36,308 bases of DNA, taken from contig JAFLDS010000029.1 of assembly GCA_017302295.1 (NCBI GenBank), positions 1 through 36,308 of the forward strand, in the 5' to 3' direction. Made by a program: the position numbers and the translations under genes. Shown in pieces: positions 9,420 to 18,509 of the stretch (the stretch's first letter is position 1; the number at the start of each line of letters is the position of its first letter). Below the pieces are notes generated by a model. The model ran no database searches. It had not been told where the DNA came from and saw only the letters and a program-made list of their open reading frames with translations. This DNA is from Thauera sp. (GTDB lineage Bacteria > Pseudomonadota > Gammaproteobacteria > Burkholderiales > Rhodocyclaceae).

Positions 9420-10379
9420 ATGCGCAATCCTCAACTCAACAAGCACGGCGAACTGCAGCACCTGCTGACGCTCGACGGCCTGCCGCGCGACATCCTCACC
9501 ACGATCCTTGACACCGCCGCGCCCTTTACCGAAGTGGCCGAGCGCGAGGTCAAGAAGCTCCCGCTGCTGCGCGGCAAGAGCGTGTTCAACCTGTTCTTCG
9601 AGAACTCGACGCGCACCCGCACCACCTTCGAGATCGCCGCCAAGCGCCTGTCGGCCGACGTGGTGAACCTGAACATCAACACCAGCTCCGCGGCGAAGGG
9701 CGAGAGCCTGCTCGACACCGTCGACAACCTGTGCGCGATGCAGGCCGACATGTTCGTCGTGCGCCACGCCGCCAGCGGCGCGCCGATGCTCATCGCCCAG
9801 CACCTGCAGAACACCGGTCGCGACCACATCCACGTCGTCAACGCCGGCGACGGGCGCCATGCGCACCCGACGCAGGGACTGCTGGACATGTACACGATCC
9901 GCCATTTCAAGCAGGACTTCACCAAGCTGACGGTGGCGATCGTCGGCGACGTGCTGCACTCGCGCGTGGCGCGCAGCCAGATCGCGGCGCTGACCACGCT
10001 CGGTGTGCCCGAAGTGCGCGTCATCGGCCCCAAGACGCTGCTGCCGACCGCGGTCGAGAAGCTCGGCGTGCGCGTGTTCCACGACATGCGCGAGGGACTG
10101 AAAGGGGTGGACGTGGTGATGATGCTGCGCCTGCAGAACGAGCGCATGAACGGCGCCCTGCTGCCCACACCGCAGGAGTACTACAAGATCTGGGGCCTCA
10201 CCGCCGAGAAGCTGGCGCTGGCCAAGCCCGACGCCATCGTGATGCACCCCGGGCCGATGAACCGCGGCGTCGAGATCGACTCGGCGGTGGCCGACGGCGC
10301 GCAGGCGGTCATCCTGCCCCAGGTCACCTTCGGCATCGCGGTGCGCATGGCGGTCATGAGCATGCTGGGCAGCAACTGA
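9420..10379 (+). CDS. pyrB: Aspartate carbamoyltransferase catalytic subunit
   Basis: A 319-residue enzyme that joins carbamoyl phosphate and aspartate to give carbamoyl-aspartate, the committed step of pyrimidine synthesis. The carbamoyl-phosphate loop [12 protein letters not shown] (Ser63-Thr-Arg-Thr-Arg67) is intact, as are HPTQGLLDM and the aspartate-side motif [10 protein letters not shown] and [13 protein letters not shown]. It lies between pyrR and the dihydroorotase-like pyrC', 10 nt before the latter. In Pseudomonas the same gene pair encodes a PyrB-PyrC' dodecamer, and no pyrI-like regulatory chain is seen here. I infer the same assembly in this organism. Confidence 0.96.
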   Translation: MRNPQLNKHGELQHLLTLDGLPRDILTTILDTAAPFTEVAEREVKKLPLLRGKSVFNLFFENSTRTRTTFEIAAKRLSADVVNLNINTSSAAKGESLLDTVDNLCAMQADMFVVRHAASGAPMLIAQHLQNTGRDHIHVVNAGDGRHAHPTQGLLDMYTIRHFKQDFTKLTVAIVGDVLHSRVARSQIAALTTLGVPEVRVIGPKTLLPTAVEKLGVRVFHDMREGLKGVDVVMMLRLQNERMNGALLPTPQEYYKIWGLTAEKLALAKPDAIVMHPGPMNRGVEIDSAVADGAQAVILPQVTFGIAVRMAVMSMLGSN

Positions 10380-10389
10380 GGAACAGCGC

Positions 10390-11667
10390 ATGAAGATCCT
10401 GATTTCGAACGGCCGCGTCGTCGATCCGGCCAATCGCTCCGATGCAGTGCAGAACATCTACCTGGATGGCGGCAAGATCGTCGCCGTTGGCAGCGCGCCC
10501 GACGGTTTCACCGCCGAGCGCACGATCGATGCCAGCGGGCTGGTCGTCGCCCCCGGCTTCATCGACCTCGCCGCGCGCCTGCGCGAACCCGGCTTCGAAT
10601 ACCGCGCCACGCTCGAGTCCGAGATGGAAGCCGCGATGGCCGGCGGCGTCACCAGCCTGGCGATCCCGCCCGACACCGATCCGGCGCTGGACGAACCCGG
10701 CCTGGTCGAGATGCTGACCTACCGCGCCAAGAAGCTGAACCGCGCCCACATCTACCCGGTCGGTGCGCTGACCATCGGCCTGAAGGGCGAGCGCCTGTCG
10801 GAAATGGCCGAGCTGGTCGAGGCTGGCTGCGTCGCCTTCTCGCAAGCCAACGTGCCCATCGTCGACAACGCGGTGCTGATGCGCGCGCTGCAGTATGCCG
10901 CCACCTTCGGTTTCCGCGTCTGGCTGCAGCCGATCGCCCCCTTCCTGTCGCGCGGCGGTTACGCCCACGACGGCGAGGTCGCCACCCGGCTGGGGCTGCC
11001 CGGCATCCCCGTCGCCTCCGAGACGGTCGCGCTGTACACCTACCTGGAGCTCGCCAAGATCACCGGCGCGCGCCTGCACATCACCCGCCTGTCGTCCGCC
11101 GCCGGCCTCGCCCTGATCGAGCAGGCGCGGGCCGAAGGCACCGACGTGAGCTGCGACGTGTCGATCAACCATGTGCATCTGTGCGACATGGACATCGGCT
11201 ACTTCAACCCCAACTGCCACCTGATTCCGCCGCTGCGCAGCCAGCGCGACCGCGAGGCGCTGTGCCGCGGGCTGGCCGAAGGCCGCATCAATGCGCTGTG
11301 CTCGGACCACACGCCAGTGGACGACGACGGCAAGCAGACGCCGTTCTCCGAATCGGAGCCAGGCGCAACCGGCCTGGAGCTGCTGCTGCCGCTGACGCTG
11401 AAATGGGCCGACCGCGCCGGCCTGTCGCTGCTCGACGGGCTGGCCCGCATCACCTCGGACGCCGCGAAGATCGTCGGCATCACCAAGGCCGGCCACCTGT
11501 CGGTGGGCGCGCGCGCTGACATCTGTGTGTTCGATCCCGCGGCGCATGTCACCGTCAGCCGCGACGGGCTGAAGAGCCAGGGCAAGAACACGCCCTTCCT
11601 CGGCATGGAACTGCCGGGCAAGGTGCGCTACACGCTGGTCGAGGGGCAGGTAATGTTCGAGGGCTAA
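10390..11667 (+). CDS. pyrC': Dihydroorotase-like non-catalytic ATCase chain (PyrC')
   Basis: A 425-residue amidohydrolase-fold protein related to class I dihydroorotase. Active members carry an HxH metal motif in the strand FIDLHxHLREPG; here that segment reads FIDLAARLREPG, with Ala61 and Arg63 in place of the two His. Other ligand His positions also appear lost: LQPIAPFLS where EDxxL/His motifs occur and LHITRLSSA where HxS is usual. Asp306 of CSDHTP remains. It is therefore probably not an active dihydroorotase. In Pseudomonas an inactive PyrC' encoded beside pyrB is needed to assemble aspartate carbamoyltransferase, and this gene has the same neighbourhood. The ATG has a GAGGA site 7 nt upstream that overlaps the pyrB stop. 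An active pyrC should exist elsewhere in the genome. Confidence 0.88.
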   Translation: MKILISNGRVVDPANRSDAVQNIYLDGGKIVAVGSAPDGFTAERTIDASGLVVAPGFIDLAARLREPGFEYRATLESEMEAAMAGGVTSLAIPPDTDPALDEPGLVEMLTYRAKKLNRAHIYPVGALTIGLKGERLSEMAELVEAGCVAFSQANVPIVDNAVLMRALQYAATFGFRVWLQPIAPFLSRGGYAHDGEVATRLGLPGIPVASETVALYTYLELAKITGARLHITRLSSAAGLALIEQARAEGTDVSCDVSINHVHLCDMDIGYFNPNCHLIPPLRSQRDREALCRGLAEGRINALCSDHTPVDDDGKQTPFSESEPGATGLELLLPLTLKWADRAGLSLLDGLARITSDAAKIVGITKAGHLSVGARADICVFDPAAHVTVSRDGLKSQGKNTPFLGMELPGKVRYTLVEGQVMFEG

Positions 11668-11672
11668 GCCCC

Positions 11673-11972
11673 TCAGCCGAGCGCGCGCAGCCGCTCGATG
11701 GCGGCCGGCTGCAGCGCGTCGATGCGCACCCGCTTGGCGCGCGAGATCTCGCCGCTGAGCAGCGTCACCGCCGATTTCGGCACGCCGCAGAATTCCGCCA
11801 GGAAGGCGCATAGCGCCGCGTTCGCCTTGCCATCGACCGGTGGCGCGGCAAGGCGGATCTTCATCGCCTCGCCATGCGGGCCGGCGAAACCGGTCTGCTT
11901 CGCCCCGGGCTGGATGTGCAGCACCAGCACGACGCCGCCGTCATCGGTGAGCCGCAACCACTCCGCCGCCAT
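11673..11972 (-). CDS. yggU: YggU/DUF167 (UPF0235) family protein
   Basis: A 99-residue small cytosolic protein of the DUF167 family. The signature is VLHIQPGAKQTGFAG followed by IRLAAPPVDGKANAALCAFLA and a C-terminal VTLLSGEISRAKRVRI. The molecular function is unknown. It is the last gene of the minus-strand operon yggS-proC-yggT-yggU, 7 nt after yggT, and ends only 5 bp from the convergent pyrC' stop, which leaves no room for a terminator in the gap. Confidence 0.93.
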   Translation of the reverse strand: MAAEWLRLTDDGGVVLVLHIQPGAKQTGFAGPHGEAMKIRLAAPPVDGKANAALCAFLAEFCGVPKSAVTLLSGEISRAKRVRIDALQPAAIERLRALG

Positions 11973-11979
11973 TGCGGGC

Positions 11980-12561
11980 TCAGCCGCCGAACATCAGCAG
12001 CGCGAAGTTGTTGCGCAGGCCGCCGATCACCATGAGCAGGATCTGCAGCACCAGCAGCAGCACCAGCGGCGACAGATCGATGTTGGCCACGCTCGGGATG
12101 ATGCGCCGGAAAGGCCGCAGGAAAGGCGCGGCGAGCGCATCGAGCACCGGCGCCGCGGGCGCGTGCGGGCTCACCCACGACAGCACCGCCGACATCAGCA
12201 CCACGGCGAACACCAGATACACCGCCATGCGCAGCAGCTCGACCAGGCCGACGCCCCACAGCCCCAGGGTGACGGACAGCGGATTGCTGCCGAACACCGC
12301 GCCGTTCAGCGCCAGCTCGGCCAGGACCAGCATCACCTGCACCAGCCAGGCCGGCAGCAGGCTCGCCAGATCGAGGCCGAACAGGCCGGGCACGAAGCGG
12401 CGCAACGGGCGCACGATCCAGTCGGTGGTGGTGACGACGAAGTGCCCGATCTGATTGCGGAAGGACACGCGTTGCCACTGCATGAAGAAGCGTGCAAGCA
12501 GCATCAGCGTCAGGAAGCCACCGGCGGTGTCGAGGATGAGCAGCAGGATGTTCACGAGCAT
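11980..12561 (-). CDS. yggT: YggT family integral membrane protein
   Basis: A 193-residue inner-membrane protein with two YGGT repeats, each a pair of hydrophobic segments: MLVNILLLILDTAGGFLTLM with a following segment, and AVYLVFAVVLMSAVLSWVS with LSPLVLLLVLQILLMVIGGL. Each repeat contains a basic stretch, RPLRRFVPG and RPFRRIIPS. The family has been linked to osmotic shock tolerance in E. coli, but its exact role is unsettled. I chose the Met at 12561 rather than an upstream one that adds 15 polar residues, because the hydrophobic segment normally starts at the N-terminus. It lies 7 nt after proC and 7 nt before yggU. Confidence 0.92.
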   Translation of the reverse strand: MLVNILLLILDTAGGFLTLMLLARFFMQWQRVSFRNQIGHFVVTTTDWIVRPLRRFVPGLFGLDLASLLPAWLVQVMLVLAELALNGAVFGSNPLSVTLGLWGVGLVELLRMAVYLVFAVVLMSAVLSWVSPHAPAAPVLDALAAPFLRPFRRIIPSVANIDLSPLVLLLVLQILLMVIGGLRNNFALLMFGG

Positions 12562-12568
12562 CGCGAGT

Positions 12569-13393
12569 TCAGTCCTTGCCCAGTTGCTCGCCGAGCTCGC
12601 GGCCACGCTCGGCCGCGGCCTTGACCGCGGCGACGAGTTCGTCGTGCCAGCCCGCGGCGGCGAGGCTGGCCAGCGCCGCCTCGGTGGTGCCGCCCTTCGA
12701 GGTCACGCGCTCGCGCAGTACGCCCGGCGGTTCATCGGACGAAGCCGCGAGGCGCGCGGCACCCAGCACCGTGTCGAGAGCCAGGCGGCGCGCCGCCGCC
12801 TCGTCGAAGCCGAGTGCGCGCCCGGCTGCTTCGAGCGCCTCGATGAAGTGGAACACGTACGCCGGACCGCTGCCCGATACCGCGGTGACGCCGTCGATCG
12901 CCGCCTCGTCACCCACCCAGACGACACTGCCGACCGCCGACAGGATGGCGCCGGCGGCCTCGCGCCCGGCCGCGTCCACCGACGGGTCGGCATACAGACC
13001 GGTGACGCCGGCGCCGATCAGGGCGGGCGTGTTGGGCATGCAGCGCACGATGCGCGCATAGGGCGCAGCACCCGCGCCCAGCCAGCGCCCGAGATCGGCG
13101 ACGCGCAGGCCAGCCGCGATGCTGATCACGAGCTGGCCCGACAAACGCCCCGCCAGCGGCGCCAGCGCCGCCTTCATCTGCTGCGGCTTGACTGCGAGCA
13201 AGACGACGTCGCAGGCGAGCGCCGCAGCGTCGAAGGACTCGACGGCGCGCACGCCGAAGCGCCCGGACAGGCGCTCGCGCGCGTCGGCACCGAGTTCCAC
13301 GACCTGGATGTCGCCCGCCGCGAAGCCGCGTTCGAGCATGCCGCCGATCAGGGCAGCCGCCATGTTGCCGCCGCCAAGGAAGGTGATTTTCAT
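12569..13393 (-). CDS. proC: Pyrroline-5-carboxylate reductase
   Basis: A 274-residue enzyme that reduces pyrroline-5-carboxylate to proline with NAD(P)H, the last step of proline synthesis. The N-terminal Rossmann motif is ITFLGGGNMAAALIGGM. Further landmarks are LLAVKPQQM, RCMPNTPALIGAG, the substrate-site segment TAVSGSGPAYVFHFIEAL, and the C-terminal signature VTSKGGTTEAALASL. A GAGAG stretch precedes the chosen Met at 13393; the longer upstream frame belongs to an antisense reading of yggS. It is the second gene of the yggS-proC-yggT-yggU operon. Confidence 0.97.
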   Translation of the reverse strand: MKITFLGGGNMAAALIGGMLERGFAAGDIQVVELGADARERLSGRFGVRAVESFDAAALACDVVLLAVKPQQMKAALAPLAGRLSGQLVISIAAGLRVADLGRWLGAGAAPYARIVRCMPNTPALIGAGVTGLYADPSVDAAGREAAGAILSAVGSVVWVGDEAAIDGVTAVSGSGPAYVFHFIEALEAAGRALGFDEAAARRLALDTVLGAARLAASSDEPPGVLRERVTSKGGTTEAALASLAAAGWHDELVAAVKAAAERGRELGEQLGKD

Positions 13394-13434
13394 GAGTCTC
13401 TCTGAATGGGAGGATGGCTCGATCACAGCCGAAC

Positions 13435-14142
13435 TCAGGCCGGCGCCACCGCTGTTGGATAAGGACGGGCGCCGAAGATCGCCGTGCCGACGCGCACGAT
13501 GGTCGCGCCCTCGGCGATCGCCGCCTCGATGTCGTGCGACATGCCCATCGACAGGGTGTCGAGCGCGAGCCCGTCGGCCACGAGCGCATCCTTCAGCGTG
13601 CGCAGCGTGGCGAACCGGCTGCGCAGCAGGGCCACGTCGTCGGTCGGTTCGGGGATGCACATCAGGCCGCGCAGCCGCAGCCGCGGCAAGGCCGCCACCG
13701 CCTGCGCCAATGCCGGCAGTTCGTCGGGCGCCACGCCGCTCTTGCTGTCCTCACCGCTGACGTTGACCTGGATGCAGACATTGAGCGGCGGCAGATGCGC
13801 GTCGCGCTGCGCCGACAGGCGGTCGGCGATCTTCAGCCGGTCGATGCTATGCACCCAGTCGAAGGCGCCGGCAACTGGCCGCGTCTTGTTGCTCTGCAGC
13901 GGGCCGATGAAGTGCCACTCGAGATCGAGCGCAGCCAGCTCCGCGACCTTGTCCGCGCCTTCCTGCACGTAGTTTTCGCCGAAGGCACGCTGGCCCGCCG
14001 CGGCCGCCGCACGCAGCGCGTCTGCCGGCCAGGTCTTGCTCACCGCGAGCAGACCCACGGTGGCCGGATCACGCCCCGCCGCGATCGCGGCTTGTTCGAT
14101 ACGTGCCCGCACGGCTTGCAAGTTGGCGGCGATTAATGTCAT
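13435..14142 (-). CDS. yggS: YggS-type pyridoxal phosphate homeostasis protein
   Basis: A 235-residue PLP-binding TIM-barrel protein of the YggS/PROSC family, which carries PLP and keeps vitamin B6 and some amino-acid pools in balance rather than catalysing a known reaction. The PLP lysine lies in LLAVSKTWPAD; other family segments are FGENYVQEGADK, WHFIGPLQSNK, SIDRLKIADRL and LSMGMSHDIEAAI with VRVGTAIFG. The start at 14142 gives the normal length. It is the first gene of the minus-strand operon and divergent from pilT, an arrangement common in pilT-bearing proteobacteria. Confidence 0.95.
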   Translation of the reverse strand: MTLIAANLQAVRARIEQAAIAAGRDPATVGLLAVSKTWPADALRAAAAAGQRAFGENYVQEGADKVAELAALDLEWHFIGPLQSNKTRPVAGAFDWVHSIDRLKIADRLSAQRDAHLPPLNVCIQVNVSGEDSKSGVAPDELPALAQAVAALPRLRLRGLMCIPEPTDDVALLRSRFATLRTLKDALVADGLALDTLSMGMSHDIEAAIAEGATIVRVGTAIFGARPYPTAVAPA

Positions 14143-14180
14143 ATATCCGTGGCCTCTTACCCGCGAAACGTCGCGCCGAA

Positions 14181-14186
14181 AAGTAT
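14181..14186 (-). promoter_or_regulatory. Candidate -10 box for the yggS operon
   Basis: Read on the minus strand this is TATACT, 39 nt before the yggS ATG, inside the 94-bp divergent yggS/pilT gap. The matching -35 region is poor. The position and good match to the -10 consensus are the only support. Confidence 0.35.
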
Positions 14187-14236
14187 AGCATCGGCTTTGC
14201 GACGTCCCTTCCGAACGCACCCTGCCGGCCCCTGCC

Positions 14237-15280
<1,044 letters not shown>

Positions 15281-15302
15281 TGCGGCGTCGAGGAGCACCG
15301 AG

Positions 15303-16436
15303 ATGGAACGCGACCAGGCCCTCAAGTTCATGCACGACCTGCTGCGGATGATGCTGCAGAAGAACGGCTCCGACCTTTTCATCAACGCCGGCTTCCCGCC
15401 CGCGATCAAGGTCGATGGCCGCATCACCCCGCAGACCAACCAGCCGCTGCAGCCGGCGCACACCGCCGAGCTGGCGCGCGCAATCATGAACGACCGCCAG
15501 GCTGCCGAGTTCGAAGCGACCAAGGAGTGCAACTTCGCCATCTCGCCGGCCGGGATCGGGCGCTTCCGCGCCAACGCCTACGTGCAGCAGGGTCGCGTCG
15601 CGCTGGTGTTGCGCACCATCCCGCAGAGGATCCCCACCTTCGACGATCTTGGCCTGCCTGCGGTGCTGCGCGACATTGCGATGACCAAGCGCGGCCTGGT
15701 GATCTTCGTCGGCGGCACCGGCACCGGCAAGACCACCTCGCTCGCGGCGATGGTCGATTTCCGCAACCAGAACTCCTACGGCCACATCATCACTGTCGAG
15801 GACCCGATCGAGTTCGTGCATACGCACAAAAACTGCATCGTGTCGCAGCGCGAGCTGGGCATCGACACCGACTCGTGGGAAAACGCACTGAAGAACACGC
15901 TGCGCCAGGCGCCCGACGTGATCCTGATGGGCGAGATCCGCGACCGCGAGACGATGGACTACGCCATCGCCTTCGCCGAGACGGGCCACCTGTGCCTGGC
16001 GACGCTGCACGCCAACAGCGCCAATCAGGCTATCGACCGCATCATCAACTTCTTCCCCGAAGACCGCCGCCAGCAACTGCTGATGGACCTGTCGCTGAAC
16101 CTGCGCGCGCTGGTGTCGCAGCGCCTGCTGCCGATGAAGGAGCGCAAGGGCCGCGTGCCGGCGATCGAGGTGATGCTCAACTCGCCGCTGATCGCCGACC
16201 TGATCTTCAAGGGCGAGGTGCCCGGCATCAAGGAGATCATGAAGCGCTCGCGCGAACTGGGCATGCAGACCTTCGACCAGGCGCTGTTCGACCTCTACGA
16301 GGCCGAACTCATCACCTACGAGGACGCACTGCGCAATGCCGACTCGGTGAACGACCTGCGGCTGCAGATCAAGCTCAACAGCAAGCTCGGCGAGCGCGAC
16401 ATCAACGCCGGCATCCAGGATCTCGGCATCGTCTGA
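15303..16436 (+). CDS. pilU: PilT-dependent accessory retraction ATPase PilU
   Basis: A 377-residue paralogue of PilT. Walker A reads GGTGTGKTTS; NSYGHIITVEDPIEFVH, APDVILMGEIRDRETMDYA and TGHLCLATLHANSANQAI are the remaining ATPase motifs. PilU helps PilT-driven retraction under load in other species. The C-terminal tail after about residue 345 is longer than in PilT, as usual for PilU. I chose ATG 15303, preceded by GAGGAG, over upstream frame extension that overlaps the pilT end. It ends 23 bp from the convergent chemoreceptor gene. Confidence 0.97.
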   Translation: MERDQALKFMHDLLRMMLQKNGSDLFINAGFPPAIKVDGRITPQTNQPLQPAHTAELARAIMNDRQAAEFEATKECNFAISPAGIGRFRANAYVQQGRVALVLRTIPQRIPTFDDLGLPAVLRDIAMTKRGLVIFVGGTGTGKTTSLAAMVDFRNQNSYGHIITVEDPIEFVHTHKNCIVSQRELGIDTDSWENALKNTLRQAPDVILMGEIRDRETMDYAIAFAETGHLCLATLHANSANQAIDRIINFFPEDRRQQLLMDLSLNLRALVSQRLLPMKERKGRVPAIEVMLNSPLIADLIFKGEVPGIKEIMKRSRELGMQTFDQALFDLYEAELITYEDALRNADSVNDLRLQIKLNSKLGERDINAGIQDLGIV

Positions 16437-16459
16437 GCAAGGCTACCGCTGCACGCCGC

Positions 16460-17935
16460 TCAGCGCTCGAGCAGCGTGCGGTGGCGGTCGCGCACGATCT
16501 CGTCGAGTTGCACCATCATGCGGTCGCTCGCCTGCTCCGCGCGCTCGAATTCCGCATAGATCGCATCCTGCAGCGCCCGATTGCTCTCCCAGCCAGCGGC
16601 AATCAGTTCCATGGCGCGCGCCATGCTGCGGTGGACAGTCTGGTGCGGCTCGGTGAGTGCGGCGAACGAGGGCATGCGACGGAAGTCCTCGCTGTCGCCG
16701 GAGGCCATCCAACGTCCGAAATTGCAGTCGTGTTCCGACACGCGGGCGCGCTGCGCCTCCTGTGAGCCCGCGCCAGACTCCAGGCTGAGGTAGGCGTTCT
16801 GCTTGAAGACGAAATGGTCCGCCTTCACCTGCGAGGCGAAGCTGACGTCGTGCACGTAATCGATGCGGGCCAGCGAGTTTCGCGCCGAGCTGGCGAAGGC
16901 GGTGAAACGCTGCTCCAGCTCCGCCACCCCGATGCGCGACTCGCCCGCCATGTCCTTCATCTCGGCAGCGTCCTGCAACATGCGTGCGGCGTCCTCGCGC
17001 AAGCCGCCCATCACGCTGCCGATCTCGGCCGAGGCCCGGATCGTGTCCTCGGCCAGCTTTCGCACCTCATCGGCGACCACCGCGAAGCCCCGCCCATGCT
17101 CGCCAGCGCGGGCCGCCTCGATGGCCGCATTGAGCGCAAGCAGGTTGGTCTGGTCGGCGATCCGCCGGATCAGCTCCACCGAGCGGGTGATCTCACCGCT
17201 ATGGGCGTTGAGCGCCTCGATGTCGGCGCTCACGCCCTCGACCTTGGTCGCGATCGCGGCCAGATCGGACGACACCTTCAGCATCGAGCCGCGGCTCTGT
17301 TCGGCATCGGTGGCGGTGCGCTCGGCCAGATGCGCCAGTTCTTCGGTTGCGCCGACGACGTTCTGCAGATCGTCCTGATTGGTACGCATGTTCTGGCGCA
17401 CCATGGTCGAGTTGAGCTGGCCGGTGCGCGACAGCAGCGCGTTGCGCCGGTCGCGGCGCCAGGCCTCCTCCATGCCGGCAAACGATGCGTTCGCGGTCTC
17501 GAGCGCCTCGCGGAACACCCCGTGCAGCCCGGTCGGCTGCGTGCGGCGGAAGAACCGCCCCTCGCCGGCACAGCGCAGCGCGGTGCGCTGCTCACGAAAG
17601 CAGGTCTCGAGCTGATCGAGCATGTCGTTCACGTCCCAGCAGATCTGGCCGAACTCGTCCCCGCGCGCGATGCAGGTGATGCGCTCGCCGACGCGCCCGG
17701 CCGCGATCTGGCGCACCACGCGGGCGATCTCGCCGATCGGCCGCAGGGCTGCGGCCGTGCGACGCAGATACAGCAGGCTGCTGACGAAGGCCACCGCCAG
17801 CAGCAGCCCGACCCAGATCAGGTCGGGCTGCTGCCAGCCGTGACGCTGGAGCGTGGCCAGCCCGCCCGCCAGCAGCAGGCCGTTGAGGAGCAGGACCTGG
17901 TTGCGCGAGCTAGAGAGAAAGGATGAATTCTTCAT
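16460..17935 (-). CDS. Methyl-accepting chemotaxis protein with C-terminal CZB zinc-binding domain
   Basis: A 491-residue chemoreceptor. Two hydrophobic segments (about residues 13-32 and 38-57) are separated by only a few residues, so it has a membrane hairpin and no periplasmic sensor domain. Next come a HAMP-like region (about 58-115), a signalling coiled coil with the hairpin tip [20 protein letters not shown] and [16 protein letters not shown], and a CZB domain (about 370-470). CZB ligands are visible: H374, C404 (HDCNFGRWM), H431 and H435 (PHQTVH), the three-His/one-Cys zinc site. Its start lies inside the 3' end of the PAS gene (26-bp overlap), so translation is probably coupled. The pair looks like an Aer receptor with its PAS domain on a separate chain. 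Zinc or oxidant sensing by CZB is known for relatives; here it is inferred. Confidence 0.92.
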   Translation of the reverse strand: MKNSSFLSSSRNQVLLLNGLLLAGGLATLQRHGWQQPDLIWVGLLLAVAFVSSLLYLRRTAAALRPIGEIARVVRQIAAGRVGERITCIARGDEFGQICWDVNDMLDQLETCFREQRTALRCAGEGRFFRRTQPTGLHGVFREALETANASFAGMEEAWRRDRRNALLSRTGQLNSTMVRQNMRTNQDDLQNVVGATEELAHLAERTATDAEQSRGSMLKVSSDLAAIATKVEGVSADIEALNAHSGEITRSVELIRRIADQTNLLALNAAIEAARAGEHGRGFAVVADEVRKLAEDTIRASAEIGSVMGGLREDAARMLQDAAEMKDMAGESRIGVAELEQRFTAFASSARNSLARIDYVHDVSFASQVKADHFVFKQNAYLSLESGAGSQEAQRARVSEHDCNFGRWMASGDSEDFRRMPSFAALTEPHQTVHRSMARAMELIAAGWESNRALQDAIYAEFERAEQASDRMMVQLDEIVRDRHRTLLER

Positions 17936-18431
17936 AGCTCGTCCCCTTGTCCTTGAGTATTCCAGTCAGCAGCCCGAGCGACGCCTCCATCGCATCGCGC
18001 GGGCCGGCCTTCTGCTCGGCCTCGAGCATCGCCCGGTACAGGTCGGTGCAGACTGCGACGCCCGCCGCCGACGGCTTGCGCCGCACCGAAAAATAGCCTT
18101 CGACGCGGCCGTCGTCGCCATAGGAGGGCGTCACGTTGGCCAACACCCAGTAATGCCCCCCATCCTTGGACATGTTCTTGACGAAGGCGAAGCACTCCTG
18201 CTCCGCCGCCAGGCAGTCCCACAGGTACTTGAACACGCCGCGCGGCATGTCGGGATGACGGATCAGGTTGTGCGGCGCGCCGAGCAGCTCCTGCTCGGTG
18301 TAGCCGGAGAACTCGATGAAGATCCGGTTGCCGTAGGTGATACGGCCCTTCAGGTCCGTCTTCGAGACGATGAAATCGTCCTCGCGCATGACGCGCTCGA
18401 TGCCCGTTGGGCTGGTCTTGTATTTGGCCAT
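17910..18431 (-). CDS. Aer-type PAS domain protein, probable redox sensor
   Basis: A 173-residue soluble protein made of one PAS domain (about residues 10-120) and a helical tail. The sequence [21 protein letters not shown] and [19 protein letters not shown] are typical of the Aer PAS domain, in which the RHPD region contributes to FAD binding. That suggests it reads cellular redox state or respiration. It has no membrane segment and no signalling domain. It lies directly upstream of the CZB chemoreceptor and overlaps it by 26 bp, which makes that receptor its likely output partner. FAD binding and partnership are inferred; other PAS ligands are possible. Confidence 0.88.
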   Translation of the reverse strand: MAKYKTSPTGIERVMREDDFIVSKTDLKGRITYGNRIFIEFSGYTEQELLGAPHNLIRHPDMPRGVFKYLWDCLAAEQECFAFVKNMSKDGGHYWVLANVTPSYGDDGRVEGYFSVRRKPSAAGVAVCTDLYRAMLEAEQKAGPRDAMEASLGLLTGILKDKGTSYEEFILSL

Positions 18432-18478
18432 GTGTAGTCTCCTCCTCGCGCCGGTGCGCGCCCCTTCGCGTGACGGGC

Positions 18479-18509
18479 AACGCTTCCGCGGACTGGCTCA
18501 GGAAGCGTT
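18479..18509 (-). terminator. Hairpin spanning the rlmL stop codon
   Basis: A perfect 9-bp inverted repeat, AACGCTTCC (18479-18487) and GGAAGCGTT (18501-18509), with a 13-nt loop that contains the rlmL stop. GGG/CCC pairs could extend it past a bulged C. No T-run follows on the minus strand, so it is not a classical intrinsic terminator; it could be a transcript-stabilising or attenuating hairpin between rlmL and the PAS gene. Confidence 0.35.
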
